Positions 15,901-24,159 of a stretch of 44,100 bases of DNA are shown here, in pieces. Position numbers and translations under genes: made by a program. Source of the DNA: a virus; IMG/VR virus record IMGVR_UViG_3300047547_000029, positions 1 to 44,100 of that record; one strand, 5' to 3'. Position 1 is the first letter of the stretch. Each line of letters begins with the position of its first letter. The notes beneath the pieces were generated by a model, which saw only the letters and a program-made list of their open reading frames with translations, did no database searches and was not told where the DNA came from.

Positions 15901-17602
15901 ATTTCATTATGTAAAGTTTAAAAATCTTTTGTCATATGGTAACGTCGAAACAACTGTAGACCTACAATCATTTTCACATACAATTGTTACTGCTAAAAAC
16001 GGATCGGGTAAATCCTCTGTATTAGATGCTATTTGTTATGGTGTGTATGGTAAACCATATAGGAACATTAAACTTGGTCAATTGATCAACAGCATTAACA
16101 AGAAAGCTCTGCTAGTCACTGTTGAGTTTTCAATTGGTGCAGATGTATACAAAGTAATTCGTGGACAAAAGCCATCAATTTTTGAAATCTACAAAAACAA
16201 TACATTGGTTATTGAGGATTCAGCATCTTCTGGGTATCAAGAGTATCTTGAAACACAAGTCTTGAATATCAATTTCAAGACTTTTAAACAGATTGTTATT
16301 ATTGGTTCTGCATCTTACAAACCATTCATGGACCTCAAAGCAGATGAGCGTCGAGCAATAACTGAAGAAGTTTTAGATATTGCTATATTTTCAAGCATGC
16401 AAGAGATTGCAAAGAAACGAATGGCAGAAGTCAAGAGCACTGTTGATTCACTATCAACAGAGATAACAATGTTAAAGTCTCAAATAGAATCTCAAAAGGA
16501 TCTAGTTGAAACATTGACTAAAGAGAGTGATGAATCAAAGAACAAGAACGAAGCTATAATTGCAGAAGCAACTAGAAACATTTCTAGAATAGAGATGGAA
16601 ATTACAGCAATTGATGAAAAACTATCGTCTCAAACTGCTATAACTGCTACTTCTAACAATGTTAAAACTGCCAAAAGTACATTAGATTCAAAACTATCAA
16701 AGATTTCAAATAAAATTTCTGATTTACGTGATCGTATCGAGTTCTACAATGAAGGTGATTGTCCCACATGTGGGCAGCATATTGATGAAGCGTATGGTTC
16801 AGAAAAAATTCTTGAGGCAAAGACTTCAATTGAGTCTCTGGACAATGAACGAACAAAGGTCCAGGAGTTAATCAATGAGTTTGTTCAGAAAATTGAAAAG
16901 TTGGACATAGCATATCAAGAATTTATTGATGCAACAAATCATCGTAAAAATTTGATATATTCACTCAACGTTCAGAAACAGACTCTTGATAATACTAAAA
17001 TTGTTACATCTTCTGATAGTTTACAACTCAGTAAAACAAAGTTAAAAGAACTTATTCATGTGTTGGTTAAAAAGACAGATGATAAGAACGATGCCACAAA
17101 ATCACTTTTACATCATAAAGCAGCAATAGATATCCTCAAAGACAATGGTATTAAATCTAAAGTCATTGCTACATTTATCCCAATCTTGAACAAAATGATC
17201 AATGACTATCTTCAGTTATTTGATTTGTTTGTTTCGTTTGAATTGGATGAAACGTTTAATGAAACCATAAAGTCAAGAGACCGCGACTCATTTAGCTACA
17301 ATTCATTCTCTGAAGGTGAAAAGCAAAAAATTGATCTGTCTATTCTGTTTGCATGGCGTCGAATTGCAATGTCCAGAAACTCAGTTTCTACAAACTTGTT
17401 GATATTTGATGAGACGTTGGATAAGAGCTTAGATACGGAATCAGTTGATACATTTGTCAACATTCTTGGGTCTATAGAAGAAAGTGTTAACTCCATAGTA
17501 ATTTCACATCGAGATGTAGTTCCTGAATTGTTTGATCGACACATTACTATAAACAAAGTCAGAGATTTCTCTATAATGCATGAGTCAACATCGTCTGTTT
17601 AA
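15890..17602 (+). CDS. 46: Recombination nuclease ATPase gp46 (Rad50/SbcC-like)
   Basis: 570 residues from the ATG at 15890 (T4 gp46 560); a GTG six nt earlier is possible. An SMC-type ATPase partner of gp47. The N-terminal NLLSYGNVETTVDL and Walker A AKNGSGKSS are followed by Q-loop FKQIVIIGSASYKPFM. Two coiled-coil arms (about 180-290 and 310-400) flank the zinc hook CPTC. The signature FSEGEKQKIDLSILFAWR and Walker B LLIFDETLDKSLD precede VISHRD. All ABC motifs are intact. Confidence 0.95.
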   Translation: MQVKFHYVKFKNLLSYGNVETTVDLQSFSHTIVTAKNGSGKSSVLDAICYGVYGKPYRNIKLGQLINSINKKALLVTVEFSIGADVYKVIRGQKPSIFEIYKNNTLVIEDSASSGYQEYLETQVLNINFKTFKQIVIIGSASYKPFMDLKADERRAITEEVLDIAIFSSMQEIAKKRMAEVKSTVDSLSTEITMLKSQIESQKDLVETLTKESDESKNKNEAIIAEATRNISRIEMEITAIDEKLSSQTAITATSNNVKTAKSTLDSKLSKISNKISDLRDRIEFYNEGDCPTCGQHIDEAYGSEKILEAKTSIESLDNERTKVQELINEFVQKIEKLDIAYQEFIDATNHRKNLIYSLNVQKQTLDNTKIVTSSDSLQLSKTKLKELIHVLVKKTDDKNDATKSLLHHKAAIDILKDNGIKSKVIATFIPILNKMINDYLQLFDLFVSFELDETFNETIKSRDRDSFSYNSFSEGEKQKIDLSILFAWRRIAMSRNSVSTNLLIFDETLDKSLDTESVDTFVNILGSIEESVNSIVISHRDVVPELFDRHITINKVRDFSIMHESTSSV

Positions 17603-17605
17603 ATA
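17599..17605 (+). promoter_or_regulatory. Possible late promoter element TTAAATA
   Basis: TTAAATA overlaps the gene 46 stop codon and lies 27 nt before the virion-type gene at 17632. It is a variant of the T4 late box, as at 8576. Confidence 0.3.
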
Positions 17606-17631
17606 TAACATAACAATAAATTGGAGCATTG

Positions 17632-18174
17632 ATGTCTAAGCTGTCCGAGCTTGCTGAACTTTTAAATTCGTCAAAAAAACCAGTGGTTGTTGAAGAAACT
17701 GTAAAACCTGCTCCTGCTCCAGTTATTGTTCAATCTCAACCATCTGTTGTGGTACCTGAACAGCCAATTATTGTTCAGCAGTTAACAAAGGATATTGCAA
17801 ATCTCAAACGGATGATAGATGAACTATCTAAGCAACAATCATCACATCGCTACAATCCAGTAGCATTCAGTGGTGGAGGTGGAGCAGATAGCATGGCTGA
17901 TATTCGTAGGCCAATCAAAGCAGTATCATCAAACTATACACCAACAACACGAGATTGGTACATTGGTGTAAATCACTCGTCTATTGTGACAATAACATTG
18001 CCATTAAATGTTGAAAATGGTCGTGAATATGTTATCAAGGATGAAGCAGGTATTGCTTCAAATGTCCCAATAAAAATTCAAGGAAATATCGATTCCAATG
18101 CAGATGGCATTGAGCTTCGAATTTCGAATGGAAGTATAACAGTTATGTATCACAATGGTTGGAGAATTATATGA
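17632..18174 (+). CDS. Tail-fibre/virion-associated beta-domain protein
   Basis: 180 residues from the ATG at 17632, with GGAG 5 nt upstream. The N-terminal helix is followed by a Pro/Val-rich stretch (residues about 20-48) and a short coiled coil (LTKDIANLKRMIDELSKQQ). The C-terminal domain (about 93-180) has SSNYTPTTRDWYIGVNHSSIVTITLP, the GREYVIKDEAG loop and GSITVMYHNGWRII. This pattern recurs at the tips or C-termini of phage fibres and other surface proteins. The coiled coil suggests a trimer. The exact place in the virion cannot be told. Confidence 0.7.
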   Translation: MSKLSELAELLNSSKKPVVVEETVKPAPAPVIVQSQPSVVVPEQPIIVQQLTKDIANLKRMIDELSKQQSSHRYNPVAFSGGGGADSMADIRRPIKAVSSNYTPTTRDWYIGVNHSSIVTITLPLNVENGREYVIKDEAGIASNVPIKIQGNIDSNADGIELRISNGSITVMYHNGWRII

Positions 18175-19442
18175 GTTATTTGTTCGATGATAGTATTAAG
18201 TTTGAACCAACTGCACAGTTAACAGCGTTTAATAGATTGCGGATTGCAGACTCTAGATTGTTAGGTGAGTATAGATACATGTACGGTTCAGGTACTACTA
18301 CTGAAATCGTTGATAGTATCTCTGGGTCAGGTGTTCTTGTTAAAGACCAACCTAGAAACTGTTATCTAGCTCAAGTTGGTACAGATTCCGGAGCAAAGGC
18401 TGTACGTCAAACTAGACAATACCACCCATACATCTCTGGAACATCCAATGTTGGCATGGTATCATTTGTTATGGATACAGCACAAACTGGATTGACACAA
18501 GCTGTAGGCATGTTTGACGATTCAAATGGATTTATTTTTCGGGTTAGAGATTCAGTTGCTGAGCTAGTGATTCGTAAATCCGGTGTTGATGTTGAAGTTA
18601 TACCACAGAGTCAATGGAATGGTGATACGCTGCTTGGTAACAGTACAGTACAAAATAAAAGTGGTGTCCTAGCAGATTGGACTAAAGCGCAGATCCTTGT
18701 TATTGACTATCAATGGTTAGGCGTTGGTAAAGTTAGGTTTGGATTCTGTCACAACGATGATATCATTACAGTACATTCATGCTACCATGCAAACATTGCA
18801 ACTGAGGTGTATACAAATCAACCATCATTGCCATGCCGTTGGGAAATAAAGAATACGACAAGTGTTACATCTGCATCTGAGTTGATGGTAATATGTGCAG
18901 CAGTATATTGTGAAGGTTCAGACTCGGAAACTGGTTTCAGTCGTTCAATCTCAACTGAAACTACGCCTATTAACGTAACTACTGCAAACTCATCCAATGG
19001 TAAGGGTATCATTGCAATTCGTCTTAAAAATGTATTAGAAGGTAAACAGAACCATTCACTTGCTAGACTCAAGAACTACTCTGTATATTCCAACAATGAC
19101 ATGAATTACAAAGTAGTCATTCTACCAAACGCATCATATCTTCAAAACTCACCAACATGGCTTGATGTGCCAGGATATGGTTGGTGTGAGTACATAAAGG
19201 ACTTCACGCTTACTCCAACATGGAATGCATCAGACGATTTCCATGTGCTCGTTGACGATTTTGCAATTGGTGGGAATGGTAATTCATCTTCAACATTTAG
19301 TAGTCTACACATTGATAACCGGTCATCTGCAATCATGCAAAACTATGATGCAACTGACAGTCAGATTCTTGCAATAATCGGATACAAAATGAGCACAGAT
19401 GCATCAGTAAAAGCAAGTATTAGTTGGATTGAGGTAAAATAA
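18171..19442 (+). CDS. Virion structural protein, unknown family
   Basis: 423 residues, starting in an ATGA overlap with the gene before it and preceded by GGAG. The N-terminus (SYLFDDSIKFEPTAQLTAFNRLRIADSRLLGEYRYMYGSG) is a layout seen in many marine phage structural proteins. The rest is beta-rich with Ser/Thr/Asn content typical of jelly-roll or lectin-like particle proteins (SGVLADWTKAQILVIDYQWLGVGKVRFGF). No enzyme motif is visible. Coupling to the fibre-type gene suggests a tail or baseplate surface role. Inference only. Confidence 0.7.
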   Translation: MSYLFDDSIKFEPTAQLTAFNRLRIADSRLLGEYRYMYGSGTTTEIVDSISGSGVLVKDQPRNCYLAQVGTDSGAKAVRQTRQYHPYISGTSNVGMVSFVMDTAQTGLTQAVGMFDDSNGFIFRVRDSVAELVIRKSGVDVEVIPQSQWNGDTLLGNSTVQNKSGVLADWTKAQILVIDYQWLGVGKVRFGFCHNDDIITVHSCYHANIATEVYTNQPSLPCRWEIKNTTSVTSASELMVICAAVYCEGSDSETGFSRSISTETTPINVTTANSSNGKGIIAIRLKNVLEGKQNHSLARLKNYSVYSNNDMNYKVVILPNASYLQNSPTWLDVPGYGWCEYIKDFTLTPTWNASDDFHVLVDDFAIGGNGNSSSTFSSLHIDNRSSAIMQNYDATDSQILAIIGYKMSTDASVKASISWIEVK

Positions 19443-19462
19443 GCATAAATTTATGCTATAAT
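19442..19462. promoter_or_regulatory. 16-bp palindrome next to a TATAAT box
   Basis: AGCATAAATTTATGCT (19442-19457) is a perfect palindrome starting at the stop of the virion gene. Its last base begins TATAAT (19457-19462). No good -35 is at the right distance. It may be an operator or an RNA end hairpin ahead of gene 33. Confidence 0.4.
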
Positions 19463-19491
19463 ACATACATGTCCATTAACCTATATCTATA

Positions 19492-19728
19492 ATGACTGAG
19501 AAATTTTTTACTACTACGACAGACTTCTCAATGCACATCGAGAAGCTTGCTCGTGAACTTGAGTTAACACATCTAGAAGCAATTACACATTTTTGTGAGG
19601 AAACAGGCGCTGAATATGAAGCCGCGGCTTCTTTGGTGTCTCCTACACTAAAACAAAAAATCTATGATGAAGCAGTAAAGGTATATGCCATGCCTAAACA
19701 AACTGCTATAACGTTAGATGACTTCTGA
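19492..19728 (+). CDS. 33: Late transcription coactivator gp33
   Basis: 78 residues (T4 gp33 112). It binds the polymerase flap and bridges to the sliding clamp so that gp55-polymerase fires late promoters. Pattern: DFSMHIEKLARELELTHLEAITHFCEETGAEYEAAASLVSPTLKQKI, as in marine T4-like gp33, and a hydrophobic-acidic C-terminus ending TLDDF which fits a clamp-binding tail. It overlaps gene 59 by 11 nt, the T4 gene order 33-59-32. Confidence 0.85.
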   Translation: MTEKFFTTTTDFSMHIEKLARELELTHLEAITHFCEETGAEYEAAASLVSPTLKQKIYDEAVKVYAMPKQTAITLDDF

Positions 19729-20320
19729 GAAAGCATTTCAGTTATATTTTGCAATCAGACTTCACTTCACAAGCGACTACGATGTTTTTGAGCGTGGTAC
19801 AAATTTTCGAGGTAGATCCAAGTTAACAAGTCGTAATGACTTTAATTTGATATATCCATATTTGAGTATTGTCGACGATGAACGTTCTATGATTGAACTA
19901 TGCGTTGCAAATAACTTATATGACAATCCAGAATTTTTGTATGATCAAGACTGGGCAAAAGATAACTATCTACACTGGTGTAAGGTCAAAGAATCTTTAG
20001 AACATACACTGGATAGAGATCTGTGTCACATTGAGCTATCTTCATTGAAACTCAATGTGACATTAGACGATTACATGAAACAACATGTAATCAACGATTT
20101 ACTGTCTCAACGAATTGAGTATGAAACAATAATACTTCTCAATAGAAAAATTGGTGTTATTGATATGATTCAAGGATTTGATAGCAGTAAATATAGGGTG
20201 CGTATGCACAAAGCAAGCAAGTTCGTCAACAAAGGCACATTAGGTCTTCGCCACATTAGCCGTATTGACAGTTTTTTAGCAACAATGAAAGGAAGCCATC
20301 ATGGCAACAACTCTATCTGA
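19718..20320 (+). CDS. 59: Helicase loader gp59
   Basis: 200 residues (T4 gp59 217). It loads gp41 helicase onto gp32-covered forks. The N-terminal region EKAFQLYFAIRLHFTSDYDVFERG matches gp59 proteins. The helical rest includes LIYPYLSIVDDERSMIELCVANNL and FVNKGTLGLRHISRIDSFL. It lies between 33 and 32, overlapping both. Its partner helicase is the split gene at 2210-5318. Confidence 0.9.
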   Translation: MTSEKAFQLYFAIRLHFTSDYDVFERGTNFRGRSKLTSRNDFNLIYPYLSIVDDERSMIELCVANNLYDNPEFLYDQDWAKDNYLHWCKVKESLEHTLDRDLCHIELSSLKLNVTLDDYMKQHVINDLLSQRIEYETIILLNRKIGVIDMIQGFDSSKYRVRMHKASKFVNKGTLGLRHISRIDSFLATMKGSHHGNNSI

Positions 20321-21227
20321 ACTACGTAAATCTCGCGCATCCGTTATGGATAAGATCGTAAAAGATCTTGATTCTGGCGGTAAACGTACTGAAAAAGACG
20401 ATCGATTCTGGCAACTAGCTCGTGATAAAGCTGGTACTGGTTCTGCAATCATTCGTTTCCTACCGCCAATCAACGGTGATGAAGTACCATGGGTAAAATC
20501 ATTTAGTTATGGGTTCCAAGGACCTAGCGGTAAGTGGTATATCAATGAGTCACCTTGCTCTATTGGTCTGCCTGATCCTGTAATGGAATACAATGCAGTT
20601 GCATATGCAAGTAAAGATGAATCTCGAATTGAAGATGCAAAGAAGCGTAAGCGTCGCACTCAATTCATTTCAAACATTCTTGTAATCAAAGATCCAGCAA
20701 ATCCCGAGAATGAAGGTAAAGTGTTTCTATTCAAATATGGTAAGAAAATTCATGAGATGATCATGTCTAAAGCTCAACCTGAGTTTGATTCTGACCAACC
20801 TATTTTTGTGTGGGACATTGATGAAGGTTGTAACTTCAAAATCCGCATCAAGAACGTTGCAAGTTATCCCAACTATGATAGCTCCGAATGGGCCCAGCAG
20901 AGTCCTATTGCAAACGACGACGACGATATTCAGGAAGTGCTAAACAAATGTTATAAACTATCTGAGTTTACTGATCCAAGCCGTTTCAAAACATACGATG
21001 CTCTGAAGAAAGAATTTGATCGAGCAATGGATATGGCTGGTGGTGTTCAGCGTACTGCTGAATCTGCTGCTAAACAAGAGATGGATTCATCTGATGGGTT
21101 TGACTTGGAAGCAGAAGTTAAGAAAGCATCACAGTCAGCTCGTAAAGTCGAGAAGAAAGAAACGAAAGTTCAAGACGACGATGACGATTCGTTAGATGCA
21201 TTCAAAGCAATGTTAGACGATATCTAA
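20301..21227 (+). CDS. 32: Single-stranded DNA-binding protein gp32
   Basis: 308 residues (T4 gp32 301). N-terminal cooperativity helix with LAST-like basic stretch, OB-fold core (AIIRFLPPINGDEVPWVKSFSYGFQGPSGKWY, NILVIKDPANPENEGKVFLFKYGKKI, FKIRIKNVASYPNYDSSEW) and an acidic tail ending DDDDSLDAFKAMLDDI for protein contacts. The T4 zinc ligands are absent: only one Cys remains, in SPCSIGLPDPV, as in marine T4-like phages. The ATG has AAAGGA. A strong terminator follows. Confidence 0.95.
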   Translation: MATTLSELRKSRASVMDKIVKDLDSGGKRTEKDDRFWQLARDKAGTGSAIIRFLPPINGDEVPWVKSFSYGFQGPSGKWYINESPCSIGLPDPVMEYNAVAYASKDESRIEDAKKRKRRTQFISNILVIKDPANPENEGKVFLFKYGKKIHEMIMSKAQPEFDSDQPIFVWDIDEGCNFKIRIKNVASYPNYDSSEWAQQSPIANDDDDIQEVLNKCYKLSEFTDPSRFKTYDALKKEFDRAMDMAGGVQRTAESAAKQEMDSSDGFDLEAEVKKASQSARKVEKKETKVQDDDDDSLDAFKAMLDDI

Positions 21228-21235
21228 TCAAAATT

Positions 21236-21262
21236 AAAGGCTCCAATTGGAGCCTTTTTGTT
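21236..21262. terminator. Bidirectional Rho-independent terminator between genes 32 and 13
   Basis: AAAGGCTCC (21236-21244), loop AATT and GGAGCCTTT (21249-21257), followed by TTGTT on the plus strand and TTTAATTTT on the minus strand. It ends both convergent units. The right edge reaches the gene 13 stop. Confidence 0.9.
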
Positions 21263-22016
21263 ATCCCATGTAAATTGCATCTATGGGAATTTCCCATGTA
21301 CTTCGAAGTTCTTCTTCAAGTTGCGTTGTCTCTTGAATTGCTTCATTGTATATCTGTTGTCCATTAAGTGTTGTTCCACCAATCATTTGAACACCACCAA
21401 ATTTCTTTAAGTTCTCACCCCATTGACGTTTAATTAGAGCAGTTGTATAGCGTTTGAACCATAGATCATCGAACACTTTTGTATTCGTTGTTGGATCTAA
21501 TGCAACATGACATTCAATAACAATGAAGTTTCCGACTTTCATGTATTTGTCCCAATTGACATCAACATACAGCTTATCAACTGTTCTATTGAACCTAATC
21601 GTAGGTTGACCATTGAGTATCTGATCCATCATTGTGATATGTTGCATTGTATGTTCAAAGTATGCAATGTTACCAGCTGACCATAACAAATGCATTTGGT
21701 TCAATAGGAATTGATATTCAACAGAGAATAGGCTGGCATCACCCCCACCACTTGCTGATGCACGTTGTTTGATAACTTTAGTAACACCTACAATATTTGA
21801 TGGTAAAGTAATATACTTGTTATCATAATCTTGTTGCGTAATTTGATGTTTCATATATGTGCGTTCAGTTGCATCATAATGAAAATCATGGTATTTGCGC
21901 AATGCATCTTCGTACCTATCTTGTAACTGTTCATCAGTTACATCTACCGTTACAACTGGTGCACCCAGTGAACGTAGACAGTATCTTTTGAAGTCATCTA
22001 ATGTTGTAATAGCCAT
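21261..22016 (-). CDS. 13: Neck protein gp13
   Basis: 251 residues (T4 gp13 309). It forms part of the collar closing the filled head before tail joining. The N-terminal FKRYCLRSLGAPVVTVDVTDEQLQDRYEDALRKYHDFHYDATERTYMKHQIT matches the gp13 LGAP..NV pattern. The C-terminal IKRQWGENLKKFGGVQMIGGTTLNGQQIYNEAIQETTQLEEELR matches the T4 gp13 ending. The central loops are shorter than in T4. It lies 12 nt after the large unknown gene on the same strand. Confidence 0.85.
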   Translation of the reverse strand: MAITTLDDFKRYCLRSLGAPVVTVDVTDEQLQDRYEDALRKYHDFHYDATERTYMKHQITQQDYDNKYITLPSNIVGVTKVIKQRASASGGGDASLFSVEYQFLLNQMHLLWSAGNIAYFEHTMQHITMMDQILNGQPTIRFNRTVDKLYVDVNWDKYMKVGNFIVIECHVALDPTTNTKVFDDLWFKRYTTALIKRQWGENLKKFGGVQMIGGTTLNGQQIYNEAIQETTQLEEELRSTWEIPIDAIYMG

Positions 22017-22027
22017 TTGTGTCTTTC

Positions 22028-24061
22028 TTATTCAGCTTGATTAAAGTCATGTGTCATTAGTTTATGATGAATGCTAGGAGGCGTACGATTATGATCCTCA
22101 ATTGTATTCTTTACCATCCAGTCATGACCCCATTTATCCATAATTCTATTGATATGGCTTGTATTGACATTTGGGTGGTTTAAAATGCCATTTACCATTT
22201 TGGATGATATGGTGCTATTGTTGTTATCACTGAATGTGTGCAAACTATCAACTAAGTGATGTAAATCTTCTTTGGTTGCAGATGGGTGGTGTTCCAAGTT
22301 CATTGCAACATATGGAGCATGTTCTGCATCTGAAAAGTGTTCCTTAGGAATGTCTTTCATTGAATAATAATTTATACTATCCAAGTCAGTTGGCGTCAAT
22401 TGATGTTTTTCTTGCAATGAATGAATTACTGATGCTTTTGCATCTGTACGTTTAGCATATGCTTGAAGATTTGAGTGCCATGCATCACGTGCAGTGTGCA
22501 TTAAATGTACAGCATGTGAATGAGGAACATCTGGATTCAATATAATATGATGTAAACTAGGTTCTCCGCTTAACTTATGTGTCAATTTATCAATATGTTC
22601 GGGAAGCATATGGTGTACAGAATACAACTTAGATGCTTCTCGTGGATTTGATCCACTGATACTATCAACTAACGTATGTGCTTCAGGTGGTAGGATCTTG
22701 TTGTGTTCTGAAAACTTATCAACACTTGTTGGGAAGCCATCCCTTAAATTCTTACTCATTACTCCAATAGCATGCTGACGTACAATTTCTGGTAGAGTTT
22801 GATATGGACCAATTTTATTAGTTGTTATATGGCTACCATGCTCAGTTTTAGCAATTCTGTTAATTTGGTCATCTGTAAATTTATAGTGACCAGCGGCTGG
22901 AATTTCAGACAACGTATCCGAGAGTGTTAGTTTGTGGTCATCTGATGTTGTTTCACTATGCAACTTATCTATCATTGCATCAATGTGATGTGACTGTAAG
23001 TTAGGGTTCAGTCTTAACTTGTTTCCATTATGTGGTTGAATTAATTCATTGTCATTGTCTACAAAAGACTTCACTACGCGATCTAACGTATGACCTTTTA
23101 GTGCTGGATTTTTAAAAATTTGAGGTGTCTTATGTGTAGTAATATGCTCTAGAACTTGTGATTCAGTCAAATGTGGATTCTTTGAAATGAGATTTCTTCC
23201 AAACTGTATCGCATATTCATGTTGTTCATTTGTTAATGGGTGCTGTTGCATGTTTCCCGTAAAGGTGGACATTTCTTTGTGGTTTTTATCTTTGTTTTCC
23301 CATGCATGTGTAAAGTCTTTGAACGATACACCAAAACGAGTTTTTCCTAAGTCATTTGGAACGTTCTCAACATCTGATGTATGTTGCATGAACTTTGCAA
23401 TGTGCGGAGCATATTCTGAGTATCTTGCGTCAGTTGAAAAATCAATTTCAGCGTCTGATGGATCTTTACACTGTTGTGATGAGTGATTAAATTGTAAGAA
23501 GTGATTATTAGGAAAGTGCATTGTATACTTTCCACCATCATACCGATCAAACATGTTGAGTGTACTGTTGGCAGCAGTACACCACTTCGTTGAATGTTTT
23601 TGACCAATGCCGTACTGTTTTATTGAAGTATCTTTGTTAGGAATCTTAAATCCAGTTACACCATCCTCATCATACATTTTTTCCAGCGGCAATACTTGCT
23701 TGTTCTTTGGTGAAGTCTTTACCATGTGTGCTACATCTAACATAGATGCAACCGTGTGGTTCTTGATGTTGGTGTCGTGTGCAGATGACTGTGCTTTACT
23801 GAAGTGTTCTAACCCTGCACGTACTTTTGGCAACCAAACATGTTCACCTTTAAGGTGTCTATCAACTAACCACTCTGTATACTTTTTATTTTTTGTTGGA
23901 TCTTGATTTTCCGCTAGTGCATCGATTACACTAGCCATTCCAGCACCATGTGATTTTTTAATGAAGTCTAGACGATTCTCTAGAAGTTCATTAAAGTTGT
24001 AAATGTCCGTTGAAACGAACGAATGTTCAAATAGAATGTTCTCTAACGTGCTGTTTTTCAT
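22028..24061 (-). CDS. Large repeat protein, probably a virion component
   Basis: 677 residues from the ATG at 24061 (GGA 5 nt upstream; a frame 12 residues longer has poor spacing). Residues about 140-230 form a domain with STKWCTAANSTLNMFDRYDGGKYTMHFPNN, a WCTA pattern I have seen in other phage proteins without a known activity. From about 250 to the end, the chain is a run of short helical units rich in His, Asn and Ser (for example NPNLQSHHIDAMIDKL, LTPTDLDSINYYS, HPNVNTSHINRIMDKW), like an alpha-solenoid. GTAAATA, 27 nt upstream, and the gp13 gene downstream suggest late expression. Function unknown. Confidence 0.75.
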   Translation of the reverse strand: MKNSTLENILFEHSFVSTDIYNFNELLENRLDFIKKSHGAGMASVIDALAENQDPTKNKKYTEWLVDRHLKGEHVWLPKVRAGLEHFSKAQSSAHDTNIKNHTVASMLDVAHMVKTSPKNKQVLPLEKMYDEDGVTGFKIPNKDTSIKQYGIGQKHSTKWCTAANSTLNMFDRYDGGKYTMHFPNNHFLQFNHSSQQCKDPSDAEIDFSTDARYSEYAPHIAKFMQHTSDVENVPNDLGKTRFGVSFKDFTHAWENKDKNHKEMSTFTGNMQQHPLTNEQHEYAIQFGRNLISKNPHLTESQVLEHITTHKTPQIFKNPALKGHTLDRVVKSFVDNDNELIQPHNGNKLRLNPNLQSHHIDAMIDKLHSETTSDDHKLTLSDTLSEIPAAGHYKFTDDQINRIAKTEHGSHITTNKIGPYQTLPEIVRQHAIGVMSKNLRDGFPTSVDKFSEHNKILPPEAHTLVDSISGSNPREASKLYSVHHMLPEHIDKLTHKLSGEPSLHHIILNPDVPHSHAVHLMHTARDAWHSNLQAYAKRTDAKASVIHSLQEKHQLTPTDLDSINYYSMKDIPKEHFSDAEHAPYVAMNLEHHPSATKEDLHHLVDSLHTFSDNNNSTISSKMVNGILNHPNVNTSHINRIMDKWGHDWMVKNTIEDHNRTPPSIHHKLMTHDFNQAE

Positions 24062-24087
24062 AAAAATCCAAGTTATACCATACTTCT

Positions 24088-24094
24088 TATTTAC
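24088..24094 (-). promoter_or_regulatory. Possible late promoter element GTAAATA
   Basis: On the minus strand, GTAAATA (24094-24088) lies 27 nt before the ATG at 24061. The same heptamer precedes genes 22 and 23. Confidence 0.35.
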
Positions 24095-24103
24095 CATTCC
24101 TGG

Positions 24104-24132
24104 TTGACAATGTGACTTATTCTCTTTATAAT
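24104..24132 (+). promoter_or_regulatory. Perfect consensus sigma70 promoter for the VWA gene
   Basis: TTGACA (24104-24109), 17 nt, TATAAT (24127-24132). The predicted start near 24139 leaves a leader of about 21 nt before the ATG at 24160. Confidence 0.85.
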
Positions 24133-24159
24133 TGGAACATCCTAACGAGAAACATCAAC

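Noticed and set aside
23187-23906. Plus-strand frames inside the large minus-strand gene
   Set aside because: They have no ribosome sites or family resemblance, and lie opposite a long coding frame.
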